From an uncultured Lachnospiraceae bacterium (GTDB lineage Bacteria > Bacillota > Clostridia > Lachnospirales > Lachnospiraceae): a DNA stretch of 64,000 nucleotides. The notes below the pieces were generated by a model that did not search any database, was not told where the DNA came from, and saw only the letters and a list, made by a program, of their open reading frames with translations. Of this stretch, positions 42,045 through 50,769 are shown one piece after another (positions within the stretch are counted from its first letter, which is position 1; each line of letters starts with the position of its first letter). The DNA lies in the NCBI GenBank assembly GCA_902789665.1, contig CADAOY010000003.1, positions 62,001-126,000 on the forward strand. Direction: 5' to 3'. The translations under genes and the position numbers were made by a program.

Positions 42045-43697
42045 TTATTCAAAAGGCACTACTGCACCATCATAAGTATTATTGATATACTCTTTAATTG
42101 CATCTGACTTAAGAACATCTGCTAAAGCCTGAATGCCTTCGTTCTCCTCATTGCCTTCCTTAACAACAAGTACATTTACGTATGTCTTAGCTGCTTCTGA
42201 ATCGCTCTTCTCGTATGCAACTGCATCCTTACCAACTGAGAAGCCTGCCTCTAATGCATAGTTACCGTTTAATACTACGAATGCTACCTCATCCTTAACT
42301 CTTGAAACCTGGGCTGCTTCTAATTCTTTGATTTCAATGTTGTTAGGATTTTCAACGATATCCTTAACTGTTGCTGTAAGACCTGCACCTTCCTTAAGAG
42401 TAATTACACCGTTATCCTGAAGAAGGAGAAGTGCTCTTGCTTCATTTGTTGTATCATTTGGTACTGCAATTACATCACCGTCTGAAAGTTCATCAAGTGC
42501 TGTTTTCTGTCCCGGATAAATTCCGAATGGCTCATAGTGGATACCTGCTACTGATACTAAAGCTGTACCATTTTCTTCATTGAAGTTATCAAGGTATGGA
42601 ACATGCTGGAAGTAGTTAGCATCGATCTCACCGCTGTCTACTACTAAGTTTGGCTGTACATAGTCTTCAAATTCGATTACATCAAGTGTCCAGCCTTCTT
42701 TTTCAAGAACCTTTGATGCCTCAGCAAGAATCTCAGCATGAGGTGTTGGTGAAGCTGCTACTGTGATTGTTCCCTTAGGTTCTGCTGGAACAGCTGCATC
42801 TTCTTCTGCTGCCTGTCCGCCTACTACACCACCTTCAACTACAAGTGTATCTTCATAATCCTTACCATATGTATCAAGTAATGTTGCTTCATAATCTGCA
42901 TGGAAGAAATTCTCATTTCCTAATGCTACGATTTCGTCATTGATCCAGTTAAGTAATGTTTCGTTACCCTTTGATACAGCAGGAGCGATTGTATCAGCGC
43001 TTCCTAATGATGGAATTCCTACTGTGTAACCTTCGTTTTCTAATGAGAAAGCGATTACTTCTGTATTATCATTTGCCCATGCAACACCATTTCTGTTTTC
43101 AAAAGCTGTCTTTGCTTCTGCATATGTGTCATATTTCTGTAAAGCTATATTTGGATACTCTTTAGCAAGATATGTCTCAGCTGTTGTACCTGAAATAACG
43201 ATCACCTGCTCGCCATCCTTAACATCATCAAGGCTTGTTAAAACTGCATCATCAGGTGATACAACGCCAAGTGCTACGTTCATATATGGAAGTGCAAAAT
43301 CAACTTCCTGTGCTCTTTCTTCTGTTACAGTAAAGTTTGCTAAGATGATATCAACCTTTCCTGTCTGAAGATATTCAATTCTGCTTGCAGCTTCAGTTGA
43401 TACGTAATTTATATCTACACCCAGGTCCTGACCAAGTCTTTCAGCAAGATATACATCATATCCCTGATACTTACCATTCTCATCTACATAACCGAATGGG
43501 CTCTTGTCTGAGAATACTCCGATATTAATTGAACCTGCTTCCTTGATCTCATCAAGTGTTCTGTATATTGCATCTCCCTCAGCAGCTGCTCCACCGTTTT
43601 CAACATTAGCACCGTTGCAGCCTGTAAGCGCCGCCGCTATTGTTAATGTTCCAAGAGCTACTGCTGCGGCTCTTTTTAAATACTTTTTGAATAACAT
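42045..43697 (-). CDS. Fused substrate-binding lipoprotein: SBP family 3 + MetQ/NlpA
   Basis: The 550-aa protein has a lipoprotein signal with lipobox LTGC (Cys27). Residues about 45-285 are a polar-amino-acid binding domain (IGVFSDKSPFGYVDENGKYQGYDVYLAERLG). 286-308 is an Ala/Glu linker. 309-550 is a methionine-binding MetQ/NlpA domain (PHAEILAEASKVL, DANYFQHVPYLDNFN, PNDTTNEARALLLL). One membrane-anchored protein thus feeds two substrate types, matching the two ABC transporters encoded just downstream. It is preceded by a Cys/Met-rich leader ORF. Fusion by assembly error is unlikely because the frame is clean. Confidence 0.9.
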   Translation of the reverse strand: MLFKKYLKRAAAVALGTLTIAAALTGCNGANVENGGAAAEGDAIYRTLDEIKEAGSINIGVFSDKSPFGYVDENGKYQGYDVYLAERLGQDLGVDINYVSTEAASRIEYLQTGKVDIILANFTVTEERAQEVDFALPYMNVALGVVSPDDAVLTSLDDVKDGEQVIVISGTTAETYLAKEYPNIALQKYDTYAEAKTAFENRNGVAWANDNTEVIAFSLENEGYTVGIPSLGSADTIAPAVSKGNETLLNWINDEIVALGNENFFHADYEATLLDTYGKDYEDTLVVEGGVVGGQAAEEDAAVPAEPKGTITVAASPTPHAEILAEASKVLEKEGWTLDVIEFEDYVQPNLVVDSGEIDANYFQHVPYLDNFNEENGTALVSVAGIHYEPFGIYPGQKTALDELSDGDVIAVPNDTTNEARALLLLQDNGVITLKEGAGLTATVKDIVENPNNIEIKELEAAQVSRVKDEVAFVVLNGNYALEAGFSVGKDAVAYEKSDSEAAKTYVNVLVVKEGNEENEGIQALADVLKSDAIKEYINNTYDGAVVPFE

Positions 43698-43800
43698 TTT
43701 TATTTTCCTCCGTTTGTTTTATAACTTTTAAGTTTTTATTTTAAGTGAAAAAGTTTTGATTTTTGTGTTTTTTATATACCCTTATAGGTTAAAGTTTCAA

Positions 43801-43869
43801 TTACATACACATTCGGTTGTATGCCAACATTACCTCGCGGCAACAACATCGTTTTAAATTGTCTCTCAT
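43801..43869 (-). CDS. 22-residue Cys/Met-rich leader peptide (uORF)
   Basis: ATG at 43869, stop TAA at 43801-43803, with a strong AAAGGAGG site 8 nt upstream. The peptide starts MRDNLKR, has Cys-Cys-Cys at codons 8-10, Met14 and ends Met-Cys-Met-stop: four Cys and four Met in 22 residues. It lies 104 nt before the lipoprotein gene, downstream of a good promoter. The SD-proximal GGCAAC can pair with GTTGCC inside the Cys codons. Leader peptides rich in the regulated amino acid are classic sensors; here Cys and Met match the transporter. The mechanism is not visible: no clear terminator follows. Confidence 0.75.
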   Translation of the reverse strand: MRDNLKRCCCREVMLAYNRMCM

Positions 43870-43907
43870 ATTGGTTGCCTCCTTTCTGTTTCCCCTGCAA
43901 TGACCTT

Positions 43908-43936
43908 ATAATAAAACGTCGTTCTTCTTTTGTCTA
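43908..43936 (-). promoter_or_regulatory. Promoter of the leader peptide / amino acid uptake operon
   Basis: On the minus strand: -35 TAGACA (43931-43936), 17-nt spacer, -10 TATTAT (43908-43913). The leader RNA to the lipoprotein ATG is about 200 nt. No SAM (S-box) or T-box consensus was recognised in it. Apart from this, the uORF and the divergent promoter, the 43698-44066 gap is AT-rich. Confidence 0.65.
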
Positions 43937-43994
43937 ATACAGGAAAACAATATTTAGTTATAAGTTTTGCTTATGGCGCCTTTTATATAGTCCA

Positions 43995-44024
43995 TTGCAT
44001 TTTGTGCCTGAAATATAGTAAAAT
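43995..44024 (+). promoter_or_regulatory. Promoter of the flavodoxin-SCP2 gene
   Basis: -35 TTGCAT (43995-44000), 18-nt spacer, -10 TAAAAT (44019-44024), divergent from the uptake operon promoter. Confidence 0.55.
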
Positions 44025-44066
44025 CAATATATGTACTGTTTAGGGGAATAAACGGAGGATTATTCT

Positions 44067-45074
44067 ATGAAAATCAACATATACTATGGAGGCAGAAAAT
44101 TAATTGGTGATCCAACTTTGTATGCCTTAAAAGTAATAGAAAATGTTTTATCTGAATTAAATGTAGAATATGAAAGAATTGAATTATCAGAAAAGAAGAA
44201 TGTAATCTCCACTCTTCCTAATACACTTAAGGATGCAGACGGAATTATCTTAGCGTCCACAGTTGAGTGGTTCTCAGTTGGCGGTTATATGCTTCAGTTC
44301 CTGGATGCCTGCTGGCTCTATGCTGATAAGGATGTAATATCAAAGATATACATGATGCCTGTTGTTTTAAGTACAACCTACGGAGAAAAGGAAGGACTCA
44401 ACTTCTTATCTTCTGCATGGGAAGTACTTGGCGGTAATGTGACACAGGGCGTAAGCGGGTATTTTGCAGAGCTTTCTTCTTTTGAAAATAATGATAATTA
44501 TAAGCGTCTTATCGAGAAGTCAACAGAAGGCTTATACAGAACCATCAATCAGAAGACTGCCTCACTTCCGTCAAGTAATAAGGTCATCATTAATAAGGCG
44601 ACCAAGATTCAGAACGTGGATTTAACACCTCAGGAGACCGAGCAGTTATCCAAGTATGCTTCTGATGATGAATATGTTAAGAGGCAGAAAGAAGACATCA
44701 TGGAACTCTCCCAGTTATTCAAGCACAGACTTGATGGGGAGCCGGTGGTTGAAGAGACTAAGTACATCAGTGATTTTAAGCGCATCTTTAAGCCGGTACC
44801 GGGAGTTAACGGAGTATACAAGTTCAAGATTACTGAGTATGCCAAGCCGCTTATCGTTACAGTAAATGGAACTAAGATTGACTGTGCATACAAGGAATCG
44901 GAATATGCTGATGCGGAGATTCAGCTTAAGGAAGAAATCCTTAAGGAAGTTATCGCAAGCAAGACTTCATTCCAGAGAAGTTTTATGAACGGAAAGATTA
45001 AGATAAAGGGTGACTTTAGTCAGATTAATAACCTGGATAAAATGTTCCCTTTCTATGATTATAATGAAATGTAA
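44067..45074 (+). CDS. Flavodoxin-like NAD(P)H oxidoreductase fused to SCP2 domain
   Basis: In this 335-aa protein, residues 1-170 resemble an FMN-dependent NAD(P)H oxidoreductase (MKINIYYGGRK, DADGIILASTVEWFSVGGYMLQFLDACW). A linker of about 60 residues follows. 235-335 looks like an SCP2/sterol-carrier lipid-binding domain (VNGVYKFKITEYAKPLIVTVNG... FMNGKIKIKGDFSQI). A redox domain joined to a hydrophobic-ligand domain suggests action on a lipid-like or quinone substrate (inference). Strong CGGAGG site; a HIT gene follows after 14 nt. Confidence 0.72.
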   Translation: MKINIYYGGRKLIGDPTLYALKVIENVLSELNVEYERIELSEKKNVISTLPNTLKDADGIILASTVEWFSVGGYMLQFLDACWLYADKDVISKIYMMPVVLSTTYGEKEGLNFLSSAWEVLGGNVTQGVSGYFAELSSFENNDNYKRLIEKSTEGLYRTINQKTASLPSSNKVIINKATKIQNVDLTPQETEQLSKYASDDEYVKRQKEDIMELSQLFKHRLDGEPVVEETKYISDFKRIFKPVPGVNGVYKFKITEYAKPLIVTVNGTKIDCAYKESEYADAEIQLKEEILKEVIASKTSFQRSFMNGKIKIKGDFSQINNLDKMFPFYDYNEM

Positions 45075-45088
45075 CAAGGAGGCCGGTC

Positions 45089-45499
45089 ATGGTTAAAGAC
45101 GATTGTATTTTTTGTAAATTAGCTAATGGAGTTATTCCTACCAATACCATCTATGAGGATGATTCTTTCAGGGTAATACTTGATTTGGGTCCTGCAACAA
45201 AGGGACATGCACTTATCCTTCCTAAGAATCATTACGCCAACATCTATGAGATTCCTGAAGATGTTGCAGGCGATGTTATGAAGCTTGCAAAGAAAATGGC
45301 AACTCATATGACAGAGAAATTAAACTGCGATGGATTTAATCTGGTACAGAATAATGGTGAAGCTGCAGGTCAGACTGTATTCCACTTCCATTATCATTTA
45401 ATTCCAAGATATAAGGACGACAACCAGCATATTCTCTGGGAGCCAACCTCTCCAAGTGCTGAAGAATTAGAGGAACTTAAAGATCTTCTTAAGATGTAA
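45089..45499 (+). CDS. HIT-family nucleotide hydrolase/transferase
   Basis: This 136-aa HINT-like protein has an N-terminal zinc-ligand Cys pair (CIFC), HALILPKNHYANIYE and the catalytic triad HFHYHLIPRY. HINT enzymes hydrolyse nucleoside phosphoramidates. It sits in a short rightward operon between the flavodoxin fusion and a MATE exporter (6-nt gap). Confidence 0.92.
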   Translation: MVKDDCIFCKLANGVIPTNTIYEDDSFRVILDLGPATKGHALILPKNHYANIYEIPEDVAGDVMKLAKKMATHMTEKLNCDGFNLVQNNGEAAGQTVFHFHYHLIPRYKDDNQHILWEPTSPSAEELEELKDLLKM

Positions 45500-45505
45500 T
45501 TACCT

Positions 45506-46927
45506 ATGACACAAAAGACGAATAAAAGAGACCTTTTGGCCGATGTAAGAAACGGAGTCAACTTAAAGCTTGATGAGAAAATCAAACTTGTGTTGGCTCT
45601 TAGTTTTCCTGCCATAATGGCCCAGATCTCTACAATTATAATGGAATATATAGATGCTTCCATGGTGGGAAGTTTAGGTGCCAATGCATCAGCCGCCATC
45701 GGTGTGGTATCCAGTACAACCTGGCTGGTTGGGAGCTTATGTACCTCCATGGGCATTGGTTTTACCGTAGGCATTGCCCACAGAGTCGGAGCTAATGAAG
45801 ATGAGGACGCAAGAAGATATGTTAAAACAGGACTTCTTACCGTCCTTAGTTTTTCATTCCTTCTTATGACGCTGGCTGTTTTAGTACACAAAGCGCTTCC
45901 CGGATGGATGGGAGCAGATGAAAGCATAATTAAAGATGCATCCCTTTACTTTCTTTATTTCGGGCTGACTCTTCCTCTTATGCAGATTAATTACACGGGA
46001 GCCGGCATGCTGGAGTGCAGCGGCAATATGAAAGTGCCAAGTATTCTCAATGTAGCCATGTGCTTTCTTGATGTATTATTCAATGCATTTTTCATATATC
46101 CTACAAGGGAGATTGCCTTAACCTGGCCTGTGTCAGTTAATTTCACCATGCCGGGAGCCGGACTTGGAGTTGCAGGTGCAGCCATAGGAACCATGTGTGC
46201 TGAAGCCTGCGGAGCTGTGGCAACTTTGATATTCTTACTTGTTGTTTCTGATAAACTTCATTTAAGAAAACATGAACATAAACTATTAAATAAAGAAGAA
46301 TGGTTTGGTGCTCTTAAGATATCTCTTCCTGTTATGCTTAGTTCTGCTGTAATGGGCTCAGCTTATGTGGTATCTACCAAGATAGTTTCACCTCTTGGCA
46401 AAATAGCTATTTCAGCTAATTCATTCGCCATAACTGCAGAGAGCCTTTGCTATATGCCGGGATATGGAATATCTCATGCGGCAACCACCCTGGTTGGTCA
46501 GGCCAAGGGAGCAAAGCGAAGGGAACTTGAATTCTCATTTGCCCACCTTGCCATTGCAATCGGTATGATATTAATGGCAGGCACATCTGTTTTAATGTTT
46601 ATTTTTGCACCGGAAATGATTGGAATCATGTCTCCTGTTCAGGAGATAAGAGAACTTGGAACAAAGATACTTCGTATTGAAGCCTTTGCTGAGATTATGT
46701 TTGGAGCCTCGATAGTAACTGAAGGTGTATTCAGAGGTATGGGCAGAACCAAGATATCCACTGCCCTTAATCTTATAAGCATGTGGCTTGTAAGGCTTCC
46801 ACTCTCTGCCTTTGCTGCAAGCCGCTACGGACTTACGGGAGTCTGGTATGTAATGTGCCTAGAGCTTTGCTTTAGAGGTTTAATATTCTTAATATCTTTA
46901 TACTGGATACAGAAAAAGGGAAGATGA
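45506..46927 (+). CDS. MATE family efflux transporter
   Basis: The 473-aa protein has twelve hydrophobic segments and the MATE pattern (LALSFPAIMAQISTIIMEYIDASMVGSLG near the start, and a second half-repeat from about 255). It exports cationic drugs or metabolites using sodium or proton gradients; the substrate is unknown. The start 6 nt after the HIT gene has little Shine-Dalgarno sequence, so translation is probably coupled. Confidence 0.92.
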   Translation: MTQKTNKRDLLADVRNGVNLKLDEKIKLVLALSFPAIMAQISTIIMEYIDASMVGSLGANASAAIGVVSSTTWLVGSLCTSMGIGFTVGIAHRVGANEDEDARRYVKTGLLTVLSFSFLLMTLAVLVHKALPGWMGADESIIKDASLYFLYFGLTLPLMQINYTGAGMLECSGNMKVPSILNVAMCFLDVLFNAFFIYPTREIALTWPVSVNFTMPGAGLGVAGAAIGTMCAEACGAVATLIFLLVVSDKLHLRKHEHKLLNKEEWFGALKISLPVMLSSAVMGSAYVVSTKIVSPLGKIAISANSFAITAESLCYMPGYGISHAATTLVGQAKGAKRRELEFSFAHLAIAIGMILMAGTSVLMFIFAPEMIGIMSPVQEIRELGTKILRIEAFAEIMFGASIVTEGVFRGMGRTKISTALNLISMWLVRLPLSAFAASRYGLTGVWYVMCLELCFRGLIFLISLYWIQKKGR

Positions 46928-46957
46928 TGAGGCGCCCCTCACAGCAATCTTCCCTTT
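46915..46957 (+). terminator. Terminator overlapping the MATE stop codon
   Basis: AAAGGGAAGA (46915-46924) pairs with TCTTCCCTTT (46948-46957), with an inner TGAGG-CGCC-CCTCA hairpin. A small second hairpin (CAGGC-ATTC-GCCTG, about 46991-47004) is followed by TTTTATTTTT. Confidence 0.8.
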
Positions 46958-47018
46958 ATTATATATGCAATTTTATTTTTCTAAATTACACCAGGCATTC
47001 GCCTGTTTTATTTTTATC

Positions 47019-48095
47019 TTACTTATCCTTAAGCTGTTCTTCAATAAGATTAACTATCATATCAATGGCATTGGTTTCATTGGCTGCTGCCATCTTACTA
47101 ATGAAATCCTGTCTGTGATCATAAAGATACTTAACATTCATAATCATTGTATCAGGATCTATATCATCCTCATCAAGTACCATTGAGAATCCCTGTTTTC
47201 TAAAGGACTCTGCATTAAGAATCTGGTCACCCCTGCTTGCCTTTGATGGAAGTGGAATAATAAGATTTGGTTTATTAAGTGCCTTAAGTTCGCAGATGGC
47301 ATTGGCGCCGCCTCTTGTTATTACAACATCAGCAAGTGCCAGAACATCCTTAAGTTCTCCCTTAAGATATTCAAACTGCTTATATCCTTCACTCTCCTTA
47401 ACAAGCAACAGATTATCAACCTTGCCTGCGCCGCAAAGATGAACAATATTAAATTCAGGAAGAAGTTTAGGAAGTGCATCCCTTACTGCTTCATTAACTG
47501 CTACTGAACCCTGGCTTCCACCCATAACCATAATTACAGGCTTATCGTTGGTAAAGCCACATAATTCCTTAGCCTTCTCCTTATTGCCTGTAAGTAATTC
47601 CTGTCTTATAGGAGAACCTGTTACAACAGCCTTTCCTTCTGGAAGTTTGCTTGCAGTCTCAGGGAAGTTACAGCATACCTTGGTTGCTGCAGGAATACAA
47701 AGTTTATTGGCAAGACCCGGTGTCATATCTGATTCATGTATAATACAAGGAATCTTTAATGCCTTAGCCGCTCTTACAACCGGCACTGATACGAATCCAC
47801 CTTTTGAGAATACGATATCAGGATTAATCTGTTTTAATAATTTCTTGGCTTCCTCATAACCCTTAACTACCTTAAAAGGATCTGTGAGGTTCTTAGGATC
47901 TACATATCTTCTAAGTTTACCTGTTGCTACTCCGTAATATGGAATCTCCATATCGGTAATAAGTTTCTTCTCGATTCCTTCATAAGAACCGATATAAAAA
48001 ATATCAAACTCACGCTCTCTAAGTGTAGGAATGATGGCAATGTTCGGAGTTACATGCCCAGCAGTTCCTCCACCTGTCAAAACTATTTTCTTCAT
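47019..48095 (-). CDS. murG: MurG N-acetylglucosaminyltransferase
   Basis: This 358-aa GT28 enzyme has GGGTAGHVTPNIAI at the N-terminus, GGSQGSVAVNEAV and the C-terminal donor loop TRGGANAICELKALNKPNLIIPLP. It adds GlcNAc to undecaprenyl-PP-MurNAc-pentapeptide to form lipid II on the inner membrane face. Here it is a solitary gene away from a dcw cluster. It is convergent with the MATE gene. Confidence 0.95.
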   Translation of the reverse strand: MKKIVLTGGGTAGHVTPNIAIIPTLREREFDIFYIGSYEGIEKKLITDMEIPYYGVATGKLRRYVDPKNLTDPFKVVKGYEEAKKLLKQINPDIVFSKGGFVSVPVVRAAKALKIPCIIHESDMTPGLANKLCIPAATKVCCNFPETASKLPEGKAVVTGSPIRQELLTGNKEKAKELCGFTNDKPVIMVMGGSQGSVAVNEAVRDALPKLLPEFNIVHLCGAGKVDNLLLVKESEGYKQFEYLKGELKDVLALADVVITRGGANAICELKALNKPNLIIPLPSKASRGDQILNAESFRKQGFSMVLDEDDIDPDTMIMNVKYLYDHRQDFISKMAAANETNAIDMIVNLIEEQLKDK

Positions 48096-48163
48096 CTCTA
48101 TCTACAGCCCAAGGCTTACTCCTTATTAATAATAAATATATTATAACAGATTTAATACAAAAT

Positions 48164-48409
48164 CTAAACTGCTAATATACTCTTATTACTTGGCTTTTTA
48201 AAATCAGGATAGGTATCATAGAATCCTGTTTCATTTATCATATACAACAGCACATCAGATGAATTTGCTTCCGGATGACTATTGATAAAATTCTCTATCA
48301 ACTGTTTTTTATCTGCATTACCAGGCATCTTTATATATGATACTACTGCCTGTTCAAAGCCTTCGTAGTAGCGATCAACTTTTCTCAGCAATAATACAAA
48401 TTCTTCCAT
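48164..48409 (-). CDS. Small hypothetical protein, 81 aa
   Basis: Strong AAGGAG site before the ATG at 48409. The protein is helical and acidic, with no TM segment and no recognised motif. It follows the 64-aa gene upstream by 21 nt, so the two probably form a two-gene unit. Confidence 0.6.
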   Translation of the reverse strand: MEEFVLLLRKVDRYYEGFEQAVVSYIKMPGNADKKQLIENFINSHPEANSSDVLLYMINETGFYDTYPDFKKPSNKSILAV

Positions 48410-48430
48410 AATAATTCTCCTTGTGTCTCA

Positions 48431-48625
48431 TCAGTGCAAATTTTGAGCACGCCCCAACAGGTTATAATTATCAAAGCCAAAATTCTCGACATAATATATA
48501 TAATATATGTTATCCAGCCCAACAGACGGATGTGCAATCACTCTCAATCCTTTATATTTGATATAATTAGTATTGATTTCATGTCTGATTTTTTCCATTT
48601 CAAGCCAAGGTATATCCCTGTCCAA
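48431..48625 (-). CDS. Small hypothetical protein, 64 aa, TTG start
   Basis: Start codon TTG at 48625 with AGGAG 8 nt upstream. Tyr-rich beta-type sequence (YIKYKGLRVIAHPS, NIYYIYYVENFGF), perhaps a small SH3-like or beta-barrel domain. No family recognised. Confidence 0.5.
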   Translation of the reverse strand: MDRDIPWLEMEKIRHEINTNYIKYKGLRVIAHPSVGLDNIYYIYYVENFGFDNYNLLGRAQNLH

Positions 48626-48692
48626 TTATATTACTCCTATCATTATATTAAACATATATTGTCCTTGCAATCACAAACAGCATAAAGCTTTA

Positions 48693-49862
48693 TTATTCAT
48701 ACACATACTGAACTCCTGCAAAGGAGATTTCATCGCCGGGAGATACGCTGACCATTTCGTTGGCATCAAGCCTGAGACCATTTTTGAAGGTTCCGTTTTG
48801 AGAATTTAAATCCTGCATAAATACTGTATTGCCATCTTCTGAGAGAATAAATCTTGCATGGATACGACTTATGGTTTTATGATCAATAATCTCGTCAACC
48901 ATATCCGGTATTTTCCCGATTACAAACGGGAACCTGGTAAGTTCTATATCCTTATATTTCTTCGTCCTGGCTTTAAGGATTTTTTCTGCATTGGAAGCAC
49001 TGTATACTAATTCGGTTTTACCATAGAATTCCTCTTCATCCGTTTTCCTGTCATTTATCACCTCTTTCTTTCCGGTTTCTTTTGCAAGTTCATCCATATA
49101 ATCATATTCTTCATATGATGAAGGACTTGGTATATTATATAAATCCTTATTAAGTTCATCTTCCTTATGAAGAATTGCATCAAATTTCTTTTTGATGCTT
49201 TCCGTCATTTTCTCTAAGTCCAGACCTTTGCCATTCTTTTTGGGAACATCTACATCCTCTTTTATCCTCGAAGAAACAGTCTCATAACTTTTCCGCCTTT
49301 CCTCTTTCTCCGACTTTTCCTTCATCTCAAGTTGACTGTACATCGTCTCTAAAAAATCAATCACTTCAGAAAAAACAAAATTATCGCTCTTTGCCTTCTT
49401 ATATATGTAAAAAGCCCCCTCAACCGCCTCTGAATCCCTGTGATTAACATGCTCAAGCATATATTCCGCAATAGGCAGAAAACTCCCTGTATCTCCAATT
49501 GGGTAAAATACCCACTCCACTTTTCCGCTTTCCAAATCCATATAGCAAAAGTCCGGATCATACAGGCAGTTGGCGCTGTCCAAAAGATACTTACAAAGCT
49601 GGGTATTAAGCATATCAAGGGAGCGAAATACATTTCTTATATCTTCAAAATTCATGTTTTTCTTCATAAAAACCCGGGATAGCGGCTGCCTGGAACTGAT
49701 GTTGTAATAAATCTTTTCCTCCCCATTTATCTCCCTGATTTCTCCTTTTAAGAGCCCCGGGATTCTGTTTTCAATAAACATTCTAAGCTGATAATCCCTG
49801 CACCCATCCGCGGGAAGAATCATATAATTCTTATTCATATCCCTTATATATTCTTCATTCAT
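48693..49862 (-). CDS. FHA-domain protein of the Tad locus (DUF6382-like N-terminus)
   Basis: The protein has 389 aa from the ATG at 49862, which has CAGGAGGAG upstream and overlaps the pseudopilin gene by 8 nt. Residues 1-160 resemble the DUF6382 domain that precedes FHA domains in Lachnospiraceae. The middle is charged and disordered. 310-389 is an FHA phosphothreonine-binding domain (FPFVIGK, HKTISRIHARF, DLNSQNGTFKNGLRL). A signalling input into pilus assembly by a Ser/Thr kinase is plausible; no kinase is in the window. Confidence 0.82.
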   Translation of the reverse strand: MNEEYIRDMNKNYMILPADGCRDYQLRMFIENRIPGLLKGEIREINGEEKIYYNISSRQPLSRVFMKKNMNFEDIRNVFRSLDMLNTQLCKYLLDSANCLYDPDFCYMDLESGKVEWVFYPIGDTGSFLPIAEYMLEHVNHRDSEAVEGAFYIYKKAKSDNFVFSEVIDFLETMYSQLEMKEKSEKEERRKSYETVSSRIKEDVDVPKKNGKGLDLEKMTESIKKKFDAILHKEDELNKDLYNIPSPSSYEEYDYMDELAKETGKKEVINDRKTDEEEFYGKTELVYSASNAEKILKARTKKYKDIELTRFPFVIGKIPDMVDEIIDHKTISRIHARFILSEDGNTVFMQDLNSQNGTFKNGLRLDANEMVSVSPGDEISFAGVQYVYE

Positions 49863-50337
49863 CCTTAGTCTCCTCCTGAGAATACTTCTCAATTAATTCC
49901 TTATAGACGTTATATTTATTTACATCTCTTAGAACTGAAGCCGGATTAATCTGCATAACCTTAAAGTCATGATGAATGTCAAAAGCATCTCTTAGTTCAT
50001 TACCTATAAAAGGCACCGCATATGGCAGATTCATATTCATGTCTACACAGCTTTCCACATAAATGGGATTAGCCTTTACTTCAACTTTCACAGAGTCTTC
50101 TCCCACTAATTTATTATCTAAAAGAAGTATTGCCTCATCCTCTGCCGCCTTCACAATGTCCCCGTTAGAATCATTAATTATATAAAGACCTGCCATTGCA
50201 CTATTAATGCATGCGCAGGATACAACTGTATCATTATACATATATAAAGCGAGTATCATTATTAGAATAATTGCTGACAGAATAACCGGCATAACCATCG
50301 TGCATTCTATAGTAAGGCTCCCTCTTAAGTCATCCAT
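49855..50337 (-). CDS. TadE-like pseudopilin
   Basis: The 160-aa protein has a type IV prepilin-like start, RGSLTIECTMVMPVI: a Gly before the cleavage point and a Glu five residues into the mature part, followed by one TM helix (about 15-35). The rest is an extracytoplasmic domain. It is a likely substrate of a prepilin peptidase at this locus. It overlaps the second prepilin peptidase gene by 13 nt. Confidence 0.78.
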   Translation of the reverse strand: MDDLRGSLTIECTMVMPVILSAIILIMILALYMYNDTVVSCACINSAMAGLYIINDSNGDIVKAAEDEAILLLDNKLVGEDSVKVEVKANPIYVESCVDMNMNLPYAVPFIGNELRDAFDIHHDFKVMQINPASVLRDVNKYNVYKELIEKYSQEETKDE

Positions 50338-50768
50338 CTTATCACCCCCATACTTATAAATGAAAGCAGAACAAATGGAACAAAAGGCAGCTCTGTTTTT
50401 TTATCAGCCTTTCGGATAATAAGTAGGGCAAGCCCTACCAGGGCTGAATAAATCAAAGCACCCAGAAGTAATGCCATATTATTTCTAAAGCCAAGCAGTA
50501 TCCCGGTCACTATCATGACAAAACCATCGCCGTATCCTATCTGCTGCCTTGAGAAAAATGAAACCAGCAGCACCGAAAGTCCCACTACCATTCCAAGAAA
50601 AACTGATATAAAATCAGTTTTTACAAAAGGCATATATGTAATCATTCCCATAATTCCAATTATTGATACAAAGGTAATGGAAATTTGATGAGTCTTAATA
50701 TCCCTGATACTCTCTGTAATAATAAGAATCAGAAACATAATAATCCTGACTGTTTCAAACTTGTCCAT
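50325..50768 (-). CDS. Prepilin peptidase (A24), second copy of the locus
   Basis: The 147-aa protein has five or so TM helices and both catalytic aspartates: ESIRDIKTHQI and the GYGDG motif. It is small like TadV/CpaA. The locus already has another A24 peptidase at 57137; this one is embedded between two pseudopilin genes and may be dedicated to them (inference). Confidence 0.85.
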   Translation of the reverse strand: MDKFETVRIIMFLILIITESIRDIKTHQISITFVSIIGIMGMITYMPFVKTDFISVFLGMVVGLSVLLVSFFSRQQIGYGDGFVMIVTGILLGFRNNMALLLGALIYSALVGLALLIIRKADKKTELPFVPFVLLSFISMGVIRWMT

Positions 50769-50769
50769 T

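Noticed and set aside
43698-43900. SAM (S-box) riboswitch or T-box upstream of the Met-type transporter
   Set aside because: No S-box or T-box consensus and no terminator/antiterminator pair seen; the uORF explains the leader better.
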